Notes under the pieces: model-generated
The model's database searches: none
What the model saw: only the letters and a program-made list of their open reading frames with translations
Told to the model about the DNA's origin: nothing
Program-made: the position numbers and the translations under genes
Source of the DNA: DATATB01 sp036268995
GTDB taxonomy: Bacteria > Planctomycetota > Planctomycetia > Pirellulales > PNKZ01
DNA: 64,000 nucleotides
NCBI GenBank assembly: GCA_036268995.1
Contig: DATATB010000161.1
Location: forward strand, 20,988-84,987
Direction of reading: 5' to 3'
Shown here: one piece after another, positions 27,047 to 37,775 of the stretch
Position numbering within the stretch: the first letter of the stretch is position 1
Layout of the letters: each line of letters opens with the position of its first letter

Positions 27047-27233
27047 GCCAGCGAACGTGTCCAAACGAAGGCAATTTCGAGCCCTGGATGGTACGATGGT
27101 GTTGTGGGGCATTGGTGGCAGGGGCTGAAGTGATGCTCGGACTTTAACACCTGTCTCCAGAGGGCGCGCGGTGTGGGCCCGGCACTGCGTTGGTCAAGAT
27201 TACCGGGCGTACTCGTTTGGGGGCTACCGCGCA

Positions 27234-28031
27234 ATGTCGAATGCGGACGGAAATGAAGAGTCGGCGCCTGCACGCAATGGTCACGCGTGCCTGATCCGAA
27301 TGGAGCGCGTGACGAAGCGCTACGGCCAGCGCGTGATCCTGGATGGGATCGACCTGTCGGTGCGCGAAGGCGAGACGGTGGCGCTGATTGGGCCGAGCGG
27401 CGGGGGTAAGTCGACGCTGCTGCGCGCGATCAATGCACTGCACCCGATCGACGCGGGCCGGATTCGCGTGGGCGTGCACGAGCTGCCATCCGACGGCCAG
27501 CCGACCGGCAGGGCGGCACGCATGGCCGTGCGCCGACTGGCCGGCATGATTTTTCAGGACTTTCAATTGTTTCCGCATCTCTCGGCCTTGGACAACGTGG
27601 CCGAAGCGCCGACGCGTGTGTTGCGGCTCAATCGCGATCAGGCCCGGCGGCGGGCGGGCGAACTGCTCGAACGGGTCGGCATGTCCGAGCGGGCGGCCGC
27701 TTATCCCGATCAGCTCTCGGGCGGCCAGAAACAACGCGTGGCGATCGCCCGGGCACTGGCCATGGAGCCGCGAGCGCTCTTGTGCGATGAGATCACGAGT
27801 GCACTGGATCCGGAGCTGAAGCACGAAGTGCTCGAGGTGCTGGCGCGGCTCAAGCAGGAGGGGATGACGCTGGTGCTGGTGACGCACGAAATCGGATTTG
27901 CCCGCCGGGCGGCCGACCGCGTGGTGGTGCTGGCCGACGGCAAGATCATCGAAGAAGGGCCGCCGGAAGAAGTGCTCGAACGCCCCAGCGTGCCCCGGAC
28001 GCAGCAGTTTTTGCGGAATGTGATGGCGTGA
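27234..28031 (+). CDS. ABC transporter ATPase, polar amino acid type (GlnQ-like), orphan
   Basis: 265 residues from ATG 27234 (MSNADGNEESAP). Motifs: Walker A GPSGGGKST, Q loop FQDFQLFPHL, signature LSGGQKQRVAIARAL, Walker B ALLCDEITSALDP and switch His in LVTHEIGFARR. These match the GlnQ/HisP class of amino acid importers. No permease or binding-protein gene is adjacent, so its partners must be elsewhere or it is a moonlighting subunit. It converges on the other ABC ATPase gene across a long hairpin. Confidence 0.88.
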   Translation: MSNADGNEESAPARNGHACLIRMERVTKRYGQRVILDGIDLSVREGETVALIGPSGGGKSTLLRAINALHPIDAGRIRVGVHELPSDGQPTGRAARMAVRRLAGMIFQDFQLFPHLSALDNVAEAPTRVLRLNRDQARRRAGELLERVGMSERAAAYPDQLSGGQKQRVAIARALAMEPRALLCDEITSALDPELKHEVLEVLARLKQEGMTLVLVTHEIGFARRAADRVVVLADGKIIEEGPPEEVLERPSVPRTQQFLRNVMA

Positions 28032-28037
28032 TGGCGT

Positions 28038-28122
28038 CATAAAGCCGCGACCGCTGGTCGCGGGAATTGGGGCGATCGGTGCGGCGCTTCTGGTGCGATT
28101 CCCGCGACCAGCGGTCGCGGCT

Positions 28123-28127
<5 letters not shown>
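28038..28127. terminator. Long perfect hairpin between convergent ABC ATPase genes
   Basis: Arms 28038-28065 (CATAAAGCCGCGACCGCTGG then TCGCGGGA) and 28100-28127 are perfect 28-base complements with a 34-base loop. The right arm overlaps the stop codon of the minus-strand ATPase. Placement between convergent genes suits a bidirectional transcription end, though the sequence may equally be a dispersed palindrome that landed there. Confidence 0.7.
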
Positions 28128-28833
<706 letters not shown>

Positions 28834-28835
28834 TT

Positions 28836-28943
28836 AAGTGAAAAGTGAAAAGTGAAAAGTGAAAAGTAAACAAAGCAAAACGGGTGACCGATCCACGAAT
28901 CCACGTCCTGCACTTTTCACTTTTCACTTTCCACTTTTCACTT
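28836..28943. repeat. AAGTGAAA tandem repeat and its inverted copy
   Basis: From 28836 a ten-base motif (AAGTGAAAAG) repeats about three and a half times; its reverse complement (CACTTTTCAC) repeats at 28911-28943. The two blocks can pair into a long AT-rich stem in an otherwise GC-rich genome. The right block overlaps the stop codon of the FG-GAP gene at 28938-28940. Confidence 0.75.
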
Positions 28944-30125
28944 CTTGTCCTCTCTCTCTTGCTCAAAGTAGTACACGCCCTTTTTGTTGCTGGTGACGAC
29001 GTCCAATAGGCCGTCGGCATTGAGGTCGACGACTTCGAACTGCGTGCCGACACCGCTGTCGTGGTCGAACTGGTGCTTGGTCCACTGGGGCTTGCCGGCT
29101 TCGCGCTTAAGCTCGAACCAGCACATCACGGCCGGGTCGCCGGGATTCACGTCGCCTTTGGGGCCGTGCGCCCACCAGCGCTTGCCGGTGACGAAGTCGG
29201 GCAGCCCGTCGCCGTTGATATCGGCCAGGCAGAGGGCATGCGTCTGCGAAAAGCTATCGTCGATAAGATGCGTCTTCCAGCCGTCGGGCGTTTGCTCGTG
29301 CCACCAGATGCCGACCGCATGGGCCGACGACGACAGCACGTCGTTGTCGCCGTCGCCATCGAAATCGTAAACGTGCATCTGCGCGCACTTCTCGCCCAAG
29401 GCCGACGGATGAAATTTCCACGGCAGTTCGGCGGGGCTGGCCGGCTGCTGCCACCAGCCTTGAGCGATCAACACGTCATTGCGGCCGTCGCCATTGACGT
29501 CGCCCACGCCCAGGCCATGCGAGTAGCGATCAGTGCCCGGCGAGTTCGGCTCCGAGATGTGCGTGATCTTCCAAGGTGCCCGAGGGTCCGATGCCGGCTT
29601 GGCCGTGGCCATCAGCTTGCCGGGCTCGAGGGCAAAGACCAGCTCGCGCCGGCCGTCGCCATCGACGTCCAGATACGTGGGGCTTTCGTTGTTCGTGACC
29701 GGCACGCACATGTGCGGCTTCCAGGGGCCGGTGGCCGTTTGCGGGTTCTCGAACCACCGGGTTTCTTTGCCCGGTGTATCGACGACCAGCAGATCGGCCC
29801 AGCCGTCGCCGTTCAGATCGTCGGTGAAGTTGCAAAAGCTGTTGCTGTATTTGTGCGGGTCGTACGTCTGGGGATCTTCCTGTACGACGTGCATCTCCCA
29901 GTTGGGCGCGGCGTAGTACACCGAGCCGGCGGCGATATCGAGCCGGCCATCGTGATTGAAGTCGCCGGCGGCCACGCCTTCGCTGCGGAACTTGGCATCG
30001 AGCTGCCGCTTCTTGAACGTGATTTTGCCAGCCGCCGGCGCGGCAGCTTGTGCCCAGGCCGTGGGCGAAACGGCGATCGAGCCCACCAAGATCACCAACA
30101 TCAACTTCCACGGTGCGCGTCGCAT
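28938..30125 (-). CDS. Secreted FG-GAP/VCBS repeat protein
   Basis: 395 residues from ATG 30125 (MRRAPWKLMLVILVG), a signal peptide cleaved near TAWAQA. The mature protein contains about five FG-GAP units with calcium-loop signatures: DFNHDGRLD, DLNGDGWAD, DVNGDGRND, DINGDGLPD and DLNADGLLD, plus DGDGR and DGDGDND variants. These build a beta propeller like that of integrin alpha or bacterial lectin-type proteins. A role in binding or display outside the cytoplasm is likely, but the ligand is unknown. Confidence 0.88.
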   Translation of the reverse strand: MRRAPWKLMLVILVGSIAVSPTAWAQAAAPAAGKITFKKRQLDAKFRSEGVAAGDFNHDGRLDIAAGSVYYAAPNWEMHVVQEDPQTYDPHKYSNSFCNFTDDLNGDGWADLLVVDTPGKETRWFENPQTATGPWKPHMCVPVTNNESPTYLDVDGDGRRELVFALEPGKLMATAKPASDPRAPWKITHISEPNSPGTDRYSHGLGVGDVNGDGRNDVLIAQGWWQQPASPAELPWKFHPSALGEKCAQMHVYDFDGDGDNDVLSSSAHAVGIWWHEQTPDGWKTHLIDDSFSQTHALCLADINGDGLPDFVTGKRWWAHGPKGDVNPGDPAVMCWFELKREAGKPQWTKHQFDHDSGVGTQFEVVDLNADGLLDVVTSNKKGVYYFEQEREDKK

Positions 30126-30341
30126 GCTGTTTCTTCCGGGTACAAACGGGAAAGTGTTCATTTACGGACAACCGGCCATCGCGTCTAGCGTAACCGCTCG
30201 CGGCCGGGCAATCCAGCGAGGACCGCCGGGGGCCGCCACTGCGACTGACTGGCCGCTAGCTGGCAATGTGGGGTGTCCGTTGTTATCGTGGCCCAAGGAG
30301 CCCGCCCGAATTGCTTCCCGCCCCCGCCTTGGAGACGACTC

Positions 30342-31709
30342 ATGATCTGCCGCTGCTTGGGCCAGATTCTCGCCTTGTCGCTGGCGCTGATCGCCGGCCC
30401 AGCCTTGGCCGCCCCACTGCAAATCGCCAGCTTCCAGGCGGACATCACGCCCCCTTTGGGCAGTCCGCTGTGCGACGGTCTGGTCGAGCCGGCGAAAAAA
30501 ATCGTCGATCCGCTGACTGCCCGCGGCATCGTGCTGCTGGGCGCCGGCGACCCGATCGTGCTCTGCGCGTTGGATTGGGTGGGCGTAGGCAATGGCGGCT
30601 ACGATGCCTGGCGCGAGCAACTGGCCCGCGCGGCCGGCACTTCGCCCCAGCGCGTGACAGTCCACTGTCTGCACCAGCACGACGCGCCGGGCTGCGACTT
30701 CGAAACCGAAACGCTGCTGGCGGAGCACGGTATCGGCGGCGCGATGTTCAATCCCGTCTTCGCGCGATCGGCCATCCGCCACACGGCGACCGCCCTGAGC
30801 GAAGCCCTGCGAAATCCGCAGACCGTCACGCACGTGGGCCTCGGACAGGCCAAGGTCGAGCACGTGGCCAGCAATCGGCGGGTGATGGGCCCCGACGGCA
30901 AGGTCAAGGCCGTGCGCTACAGCGCCACCGCCAATCCCGAGGTTCGCGCCGCGCCCGAGGGAACCATTGACCCGCTGGTGCGCTCGGTGAGTTTCTGGAA
31001 CGGCGAGACGCCGCTGGTGTCGCTGACTTACTACACCACGCATCCGCAAAGCTATTACGGCCAAGGCGACGTGAGCTACGACTTTGTCGGCATGGCGCGC
31101 GCGATGCGTGCCAGCGAGCTGCCGCGCGTGGCCCACGTGCATTTCAACGGCGCCAGCGGCAACGTCACGGCCGGCAAATACAACGACGGCCAGAAGCAAA
31201 ACCGCCCGGCGCTGGCCGGCCGGCTGGCCGACGGCATGCAGCGTGCCTGGCAAGCGGCCCGCAAAGTGCCGATCCAGGCCGAGCAGATCGAGTGGCGGAG
31301 CCACAACGTGCGGTTGCCCTTGAGCCCCCGGCTGAAAGACGAGTCGGCGCTCTTAAAAAACCTGGACGACATGCATCAACGGCTGCCGCTGCGAATTCGC
31401 GCCGCCCGCGACCTGGCCTGGACCCACCGCTCGCAGGCCGGGCACGAGATTCAATTGACGTGCTTGAAACTGGGCGACGCCTACCTGCTGCACATGCCCG
31501 GCGAATTATTTGTCGAATACCAACTTGCCGCCCAGCAGATGCGGCCGAGCGATTTTGTGGGCATGGCGGCTTACGGCGATTACGGGCCGGGCTACATCGG
31601 CACGAAGATTTCTTACACGCAAGGCGGGTATGAAACCGGCCCCGTCTCGCGCGTGGCCCCCGAAGTGGAAGACGTGCTGATGCCCGCGATGCGCGAGCTG
31701 CTGCGCTGA
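30342..31709 (+). CDS. Secreted neutral/alkaline ceramidase-like protein
   Basis: 455 residues from ATG 30342, preceded by GGAGA. A signal peptide occupies about 1-24 (LILALSLALIAGPALAAP-like; three-part pattern is clear). The family N-terminal motif ADITPPLGSPL opens the mature protein; conserved histidines occur in TVHCLHQHDAPG and TTHPQSYYGQG, suitable for zinc binding, and NGASGNVTAGKY follows. Neutral ceramidases hydrolyse N-acyl-sphingosine; many planctomycete homologues exist without known substrate. It is divergent from the FG-GAP gene. Confidence 0.65.
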   Translation: MICRCLGQILALSLALIAGPALAAPLQIASFQADITPPLGSPLCDGLVEPAKKIVDPLTARGIVLLGAGDPIVLCALDWVGVGNGGYDAWREQLARAAGTSPQRVTVHCLHQHDAPGCDFETETLLAEHGIGGAMFNPVFARSAIRHTATALSEALRNPQTVTHVGLGQAKVEHVASNRRVMGPDGKVKAVRYSATANPEVRAAPEGTIDPLVRSVSFWNGETPLVSLTYYTTHPQSYYGQGDVSYDFVGMARAMRASELPRVAHVHFNGASGNVTAGKYNDGQKQNRPALAGRLADGMQRAWQAARKVPIQAEQIEWRSHNVRLPLSPRLKDESALLKNLDDMHQRLPLRIRAARDLAWTHRSQAGHEIQLTCLKLGDAYLLHMPGELFVEYQLAAQQMRPSDFVGMAAYGDYGPGYIGTKISYTQGGYETGPVSRVAPEVEDVLMPAMRELLR

Positions 31710-31751
31710 TGGACTCCGGTCGCTAACGCTCCCGGCTCGCCTGGTACGCCA

Positions 31752-32675
<924 letters not shown>

Positions 32676-32758
32676 ATTGATCTATCGGCCGTCGAGAATC
32701 GTAACCCTTTTTCGATCATAATTGAACCCGAATCCCCCACAAAAGGGCCAATCGGACC

Positions 32759-33568
32759 ATGCAAGAACAGACGCTGGCGGCAGTCGTGCAGATGACCTCA
32801 GGAGCCGACAAAGCGGCCAACTGTGCCGCCGCCGAGGAGCTGATCACACAAGCGGCCGGACGCGGCGCGCGGCTGGTGGTGCTGCCCGAACTGTTCAATT
32901 GCCTGGCCTCGTCATCCGCGATGCTGGCGGGGGCCGAACCGATTCCCGGTCCCACTTCCAACTGGCTGAGCGGCCTGGCTCGCAAATATGAGATCGCCCT
33001 GGTCGGCGGAAGTATTTGCGAAGCCGCCGCTACGGGCCGGGCCTATAATACCAGCCTGCTGTTTGGGCCCGACGGCCGACTGCTGGCCACGTATCGCAAG
33101 CTGCACTTGTTCGACGTCGACCTGCCCGGGCAGGTTACCTACCGCGAGTCGGCATGGCTGGCGCCTGGGGATCGCGTGGTCGTGGCCGACGCGGCCGGCG
33201 GCCGCTTGGGCTTGGCGATTTGCTACGACTTGCGCTTCGGCCGATTGTTCGACGCGCTGATCGCGGCCGGCGCCGAAATGCTCGCGATTCCGTCGGCCTT
33301 TACCGCGGCCACCGGGCGCGATCATTGGGAGATTCTCATTCGCGCGCGGGCCATCGAATGTCAGGCATTTGTCTTGGCCGCCAATCAACACGGACAGCAC
33401 ACGCCGCAATTCGCCACGTGGGGTCACTCGGCAATCGTCGATCCTTGGGGGCGCGTGCTCGCGCACGTGGACGAAGGCCCTGGCATCGCCGTGGCTGCGC
33501 TCGACTTTGGGCAGTTGCGCGCGATTCGTGCGCGGCTGCCCGCGCTCGCGCATCGCCGCGTGCTTTGA
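32759..33568 (+). CDS. Nitrilase-family carbon-nitrogen hydrolase
   Basis: 269 residues with the full catalytic triad of the superfamily: Glu44 in LPELFNC, Lys114 in YRKLHLFD and Cys155 in AICYDLRFG. The length and YDLRF motif match Nit2-type omega-amidases and Nit1-type deaminated-glutathione amidases, which clean up metabolites in the cytoplasm. Start at ATG 32759. No partner gene is obvious; it may act as a housekeeping repair enzyme. Confidence 0.93.
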   Translation: MQEQTLAAVVQMTSGADKAANCAAAEELITQAAGRGARLVVLPELFNCLASSSAMLAGAEPIPGPTSNWLSGLARKYEIALVGGSICEAAATGRAYNTSLLFGPDGRLLATYRKLHLFDVDLPGQVTYRESAWLAPGDRVVVADAAGGRLGLAICYDLRFGRLFDALIAAGAEMLAIPSAFTAATGRDHWEILIRARAIECQAFVLAANQHGQHTPQFATWGHSAIVDPWGRVLAHVDEGPGIAVAALDFGQLRAIRARLPALAHRRVL

Positions 33569-34022
33569 GATGCGCTGCGTTGCTCAAGATTCACGGGGAA
33601 TTCCGCGCGGAAAAAATCTTCCGTCGAATGTTGCTTGACAAGCGACGAGCGCTTCGCAAAATACGCGGATGCTTCTGGGCCGCCGTTCTGGCGGCGAGCG
33701 TGTTTTTCTGAAGGCAGAGAATTCCGGCGGCAGGTTTCGTAGGGGCACTGTTTTCTTACGCGGCGATTTCTGAGGGGCACTGTCCGGGTGTATGCTGCGC
33801 GTACCGCGCCGCTGCAATCACCGACGCGGGCGCTGTCTCGATTGCATGGTCGGCTGCGAGCACGAGGCGAACCAGTCGAGCACACGTGCTTGGGGGGCGG
33901 CGAAATAGGGATCGAATGTCGGCGGCCGGTGGTCGCGGCCAGGATGTCCCCCCCAAGGATTTTTCGCGCTCGAAGCGCCGCCTCGGCGTGGCGTGTCGAG
34001 CGCGGCAGGCGACCGGCCCCGC
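33569..34022. other. Intergenic region before folK fusion, no gene supported
   Basis: A GC-rich hairpin (GCCGCCGTTCTGGCGGC) followed by a T-run within ten bases lies near 33680-33705 and may end the nitrilase transcript. AGGGGCACTGT is repeated near 33742 and 33774. A weak TTGACA...AAAATA pair with 17-base spacing occurs at 33635-33663. Reading frames on either strand look like chance. Confidence 0.45.
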
Positions 34023-35075
34023 ATGGCACTTACGCTCGTTGGCTTGGGTTCGAACCTGGGCGATCGCCCGGCGCAGCTCAGCCAGGCATTGCAGTTGCTT
34101 TGCGCCGGCGGCGATTGCTCGCTCCTCCGCCGCAGCGCGTGGTATCGCACGCAACCGGTCGGCGGACCGCCGGACCAGGGGGCGTTTCTCAACGGCGCGG
34201 CCGTGGTGGAAACGTCGCTCGACCCGGATGCGATGCACGCCCGGCTGTTGGCCGTCGAGGCGCAACTCGGCCGGCGGCGCGAAGTTCGCTGGGGACCGCG
34301 GAACATCGATCTGGACCTGCTGCTGTTTGACGACCGCGTGATTCAATCTCCGGCGCTCAGCGTGCCGCATCCCCGGATGGTCGTGCGGCGGTTCGTGCTG
34401 GTGCCGGCCGCCGAAATCGCGGCCGATTGGCTGCATCCCACTCTCGGCTGGACGCTCGGCCGGTTGCTCGAACACGTGGACACGGCCGCCCCGTACCTGG
34501 CCATCACCGGCCCACCGGCCTCGGGCAAGACCACGCTGGCCGCCGGCCTGGCCGCCAGCGGCTCGGCAACGCTGATTGCCGACCCGATCGACGAGCGGCT
34601 GATTGCCGCGTTCTATGCCGACCCTGCGAGCCGCGGCCTGCAAACCGAGGAGTCATTCACCAGCCGGCGTAGGGCGGCGCTGGAACAGCTCGCAGGGGCG
34701 GCATGGTCGGTGTCGGACTTCTGGACCGGCCAATCGCAGGCCTTCGCGCGTGCGTTCTTGCCGCCGGAGCAAGCGGACGCTTTCGCACGCTGGTGGCAGC
34801 AAACGGCACCCGGCGGCGTTCATCCCAAGCTGCTGGTGGCGCTCGATGCACCGGCCGCTGAGTTGCAGCGCCGCATCGTCGCTCGCGGACATGCCTACGA
34901 GCAGCGGCTCGACGTGCCGCAACTCGAGCTTTTGCGCCGCGCTTTTGACGAGTTGTTGACCCGGCCGTGGGGACCGCTGATCCGGTTGACGGATGCGACC
35001 CGCGACGATGCCCTGACGGAAATCCGCGCGGCGCTGGCGGCCATCGACAGCCCCTGCCTGCCGGAAAACGAGTGA
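34023..35075 (+). CDS. folK: FolK (HPPK) fused to a deoxynucleoside-kinase-like domain
   Basis: 350 residues from ATG 34023 (MALTLVGLGSNLGD); upstream starts are possible. Residues 1-150 are hydroxymethyldihydropterin pyrophosphokinase, with GPRNIDLDLLLFD (91-103) and VPHPR, which makes the folate precursor with ATP. Residues 158-350 are a P-loop kinase with Walker A GPPASGKTT (163-171), ERLIAAFYAD, LVALDAPAAELQRRI and HAYEQRL, as in deoxyguanosine/deoxyadenosine-type kinases. FolK normally ends near residue 160, so this is a fusion. panC follows 300 bases downstream on the same strand. Confidence 0.9.
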   Translation: MALTLVGLGSNLGDRPAQLSQALQLLCAGGDCSLLRRSAWYRTQPVGGPPDQGAFLNGAAVVETSLDPDAMHARLLAVEAQLGRRREVRWGPRNIDLDLLLFDDRVIQSPALSVPHPRMVVRRFVLVPAAEIAADWLHPTLGWTLGRLLEHVDTAAPYLAITGPPASGKTTLAAGLAASGSATLIADPIDERLIAAFYADPASRGLQTEESFTSRRRAALEQLAGAAWSVSDFWTGQSQAFARAFLPPEQADAFARWWQQTAPGGVHPKLLVALDAPAAELQRRIVARGHAYEQRLDVPQLELLRRAFDELLTRPWGPLIRLTDATRDDALTEIRAALAAIDSPCLPENE

Positions 35076-35130
35076 TTGGCCGCTTGCCAGCAGTTGGCTA
35101 GCGCAGCGTCACTTAAACGCAGGAACCGAT

Positions 35131-35266
<136 letters not shown>

Positions 35267-35375
35267 AACGGCATCCGACCGAGGCGATTACACTGGCAAC
35301 TGCACTTTTCAAAGGCCGCGTTCTGCGGTCTGATAAAGGGGTGCCTTCGTCCAACCGACACCTCCATGTTTTGGT

Positions 35376-36311
35376 ATGAACACGCGTGAAAACTCGGGCC
35401 CCGGCGGGCTGCCGCTCGTCGTCGAGACCGCGGCCCAACTGGCCGAGCTGGTGGCTGCGGCCCGCAAGGCTGGCAAATCGGTCGGTTTCGTGCCCACTAT
35501 GGGTGCGCTGCACGCCGGGCATCTGAGCCTGGTGGATGCCGCGCGACGGCAGTGCGATTTCACGGTGGCCAGCATTTTTGTGAATCCCACGCAGTTCGCG
35601 CCCGGCGAAGATTTTCAGCGCTATCCCCGCACGCTCGAAGCCGATCTCGCAGCCCTGGGTTCGCGGAGGCTCGATCTGGTGTTCGCTCCCGCCACCGATG
35701 AGATTTATCCGCCCAAGCACGCCACGCGCGTCGAAGTGGCCGGGCCGGCCTTGCCGCTTGAGGGCGAGTTTCGGCCAGGGCATTTCAGCGGTGTCGCCAC
35801 GGTCGTGCTTAAGCTGTTCAACCTGGTGCAAGCCGATTGGGCTTTCTTCGGTCAAAAAGATTATCAACAGGCGATGGTCGTGCGGCGGATGGTCGCGGAC
35901 TTGGGCCTGCCGATGCAGATCGGTGTCTGCCCGATCGTGCGCGACCCAGACGGGCTGGCGCTCAGCTCGCGCAATATTTATCTCGACGCGGCCGCGCGGG
36001 CCCAGTCGCTGGCGATTAGCCGCAGCTTGCAGGCGGCTCGCGAGCTGTATGCCGGCGGCGAGCGGCGAGCCGCGGCGATCGGCCAGCGAATGCGCGAGGT
36101 GCTGGCCACGTCGCCGCAGTTGCGCCTGGATTATGCGGCTGTGGTCGATGCCGAGTCGCTGGCCGCCATCGAGCGCATCGAGCGGCCGGCCGTGGCGCTG
36201 GTGGCTGCCCGAGTGGGAGCCACGCGCTTGATCGACAACCATTTGCTCGACGAACCCTTTCCCCGATTGCCCGTTGCCGGCGATGCAGCCCGGCCAGGAG
36301 TTTCAAGATGA
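35376..36311 (+). CDS. panC: Pantothenate synthetase
   Basis: 311 residues. Catalytic motifs are intact: PTMGALHAGH (near 40-49), FVNPTQF, GHFSGVATVV, FGQKDYQQ and LSSRN. The enzyme joins pantoate and beta-alanine with ATP in coenzyme A synthesis in the cytoplasm. lgt overlaps its stop codon by four bases (ATGA), so the two are translationally coupled. The C-terminal tail after LLDEPF is slightly longer than typical. Confidence 0.96.
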   Translation: MNTRENSGPGGLPLVVETAAQLAELVAAARKAGKSVGFVPTMGALHAGHLSLVDAARRQCDFTVASIFVNPTQFAPGEDFQRYPRTLEADLAALGSRRLDLVFAPATDEIYPPKHATRVEVAGPALPLEGEFRPGHFSGVATVVLKLFNLVQADWAFFGQKDYQQAMVVRRMVADLGLPMQIGVCPIVRDPDGLALSSRNIYLDAAARAQSLAISRSLQAARELYAGGERRAAAIGQRMREVLATSPQLRLDYAAVVDAESLAAIERIERPAVALVAARVGATRLIDNHLLDEPFPRLPVAGDAARPGVSR

Positions 36312-37582
36312 GGCCCACTCTGTTTCACATTCCGCTGGCCGACTCCGGGCTGATGCTCGGCGTGTGGGCCATATTCAGCGTGGCCACGCTGCTGTACCAG
36401 GTGCGCAAGCATGGCCTGGGACGCGAGGCGTTAGCCTATGTGCCGCTGCTGTTGCTGATCGGCGCCGTGGTGGCCTTTGTGTTGCCGGTGATTGCCGATC
36501 CGCAGGGCCTGCCGATCCGCGGCTATGGCGTGATGCTGCTGTTGGGCGTCGTGTCGGGACTGGCGTTGACGCTCGTGCGCGCCCGGCGGCGCGGCTTGGA
36601 TCCGGAAATGATCAACAACCTGGCGTTTTGGCTGTTTTTAGGGGGTATTGTCGGGGCCCGATTGTTCTACATCATCGAATATCGCGACCAATATCACCGC
36701 GATTCGATCGGTCAAACGCTGCTGGCGATCGTCAACCTGTCGCAAGGCGGCCTAGTGGTCTACGGGTCGGTCTTCGGCGGAGCATTGGCCTTGATGCTGT
36801 TTGTCCGCAAGTACAAGGTGCCGGGCCTGGCGCTCACGGACCTGATTGCTCCGGCCGTGCTGCTGGGCGTGGCGCTGGGGCGCATCGGATGTTTTCTCAA
36901 CGGCTGCTGCTACGGCGGCGTGTGCGATCTGCCCTGGGCCGTGCAATTTCCCTGGCGCAGTCCGCCGCACGTGCGCCAGGCCGAGTTGGAAATGGTTTAC
37001 CTGCACGGGCTGAAGCTCAAGGCCGGGCCAGCCGGTGCAACGTTGATCGATGCAGTCGAGCCGGAGTCGGAAGCCGAGCGCTCCGGCTTGAAGCCGGGCA
37101 TGCGCGTCGAGGAGATCAACGACGCTAGAGTCACCAACGTTGACGAAGCCCGGCTGCTGTTGCTGGAAACCTACGGCGCCGGTCATCGGTTATCGATCAT
37201 CGCCGGCGGCGACCCGCGGCCGCGGCAGTGGCTCTTGACCGGTCCCGACGAGACCAGCCTGCCGGTGCACCCGGCGCAGCTTTACAGTTCGCTCGATGGG
37301 CTGCTGATTTGCCTGTTTCTGCTGGCCTGGGATCCGTTTCGCCGCCGCGACGGCGAATCGCTGGCCTGGGCCGCCACGATTTACCCGATCACGCGATTCT
37401 TGATGGAAGTCATTCGCACGGACGAGCCGGCCGTGCTGAGCACCGGGCTGACCATCTCGCAGAACATCAGTCTGGCCATCCTGATCGGCGCCGGCATCTT
37501 CTGGGTTTATCTGCGGCGGCAACCGGCCCACGTCGCCTGGCCGATCCACGAGCAGCATCCGGCGGTCCAGCCGGCAACTTAA
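36308..37582 (+). CDS. lgt: Prolipoprotein diacylglyceryl transferase (Lgt) with inserted PDZ domain
   Basis: 424 residues against about 270-300 in most Lgt proteins. Membrane spans with GGIVGARLFYIIEY, GGLVVYGSVFGG and GRIGCFLNGCCYGG (191-204; the usual motif has N-F-I-N and this has cysteines) match Lgt, as do HPAQLYSSLDG (321-331) and ITRFLMEVIR. Between AVQFP (about 215) and HPAQLY lies an extra soluble segment, about 232-312, with PESEAERSGLKPGMRVEEIN, a typical PDZ core. Lgt attaches diacylglycerol to the lipobox cysteine of prelipoproteins; the inserted PDZ should lie on one face of the membrane and may capture C-termini of clients. It is coupled to panC. Confidence 0.9.
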   Translation: MRPTLFHIPLADSGLMLGVWAIFSVATLLYQVRKHGLGREALAYVPLLLLIGAVVAFVLPVIADPQGLPIRGYGVMLLLGVVSGLALTLVRARRRGLDPEMINNLAFWLFLGGIVGARLFYIIEYRDQYHRDSIGQTLLAIVNLSQGGLVVYGSVFGGALALMLFVRKYKVPGLALTDLIAPAVLLGVALGRIGCFLNGCCYGGVCDLPWAVQFPWRSPPHVRQAELEMVYLHGLKLKAGPAGATLIDAVEPESEAERSGLKPGMRVEEINDARVTNVDEARLLLLETYGAGHRLSIIAGGDPRPRQWLLTGPDETSLPVHPAQLYSSLDGLLICLFLLAWDPFRRRDGESLAWAATIYPITRFLMEVIRTDEPAVLSTGLTISQNISLAILIGAGIFWVYLRRQPAHVAWPIHEQHPAVQPAT

Positions 37583-37686
37583 GTGTGCTCCAGTTACGGC
37601 ACATGAATGTGCCGGCTACTTTGGTCGACCGTAGCGGTAGCGGAATTCGTGAGAATTCCGAACGCCCACGCTCAAACTTATGCCAC

Positions 37687-37731
37687 AAAAAAAGCCCGGG
37701 CCGGAGGGGTAACCCTCGGCCCGGGCTTTTG
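37687..37731. terminator. Strong bidirectional rho-independent terminator
   Basis: AAAAAAAGCCCGGGCCGGAG then GGGTAACCCTCGGCCCGGGC and TTTT: a stem of about 17 pairs with one bulge, flanked by an A run on the left and a T run on the right. It sits between the convergent lgt and YTV genes and should end both transcripts. A short GGAATTC/GAATTCC palindrome lies upstream near 37640-37660. Confidence 0.9.
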
Positions 37732-37775
37732 CGTTAGCGATGCCGCCGGTGGCGGCGATCTTGTTTACATGCAGC

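Noticed and set aside
27144..28040. 298-residue minus-strand frame opposite the GlnQ-like ATPase
   Set aside because: Opposite strand of a gene with complete ABC motifs.
28836..28943. Possible CRISPR-like repeats
   Set aside because: Repeats are contiguous without spacers and pair with an inverted block.
33635..33663. TTGACA...AAAATA promoter with 17-base spacing
   Set aside because: The -10 box is poor and no gene starts in the right place downstream; recorded only as weak.
34045..34060. GGTTCGAACC, resembling a tRNA T-loop
   Set aside because: It encodes the LGSNLGD motif of FolK, and no tRNA cloverleaf surrounds it.
33756..34643. 295-residue minus-strand frame opposite folK
   Set aside because: Overlaps the clear FolK domain; no motif of its own.
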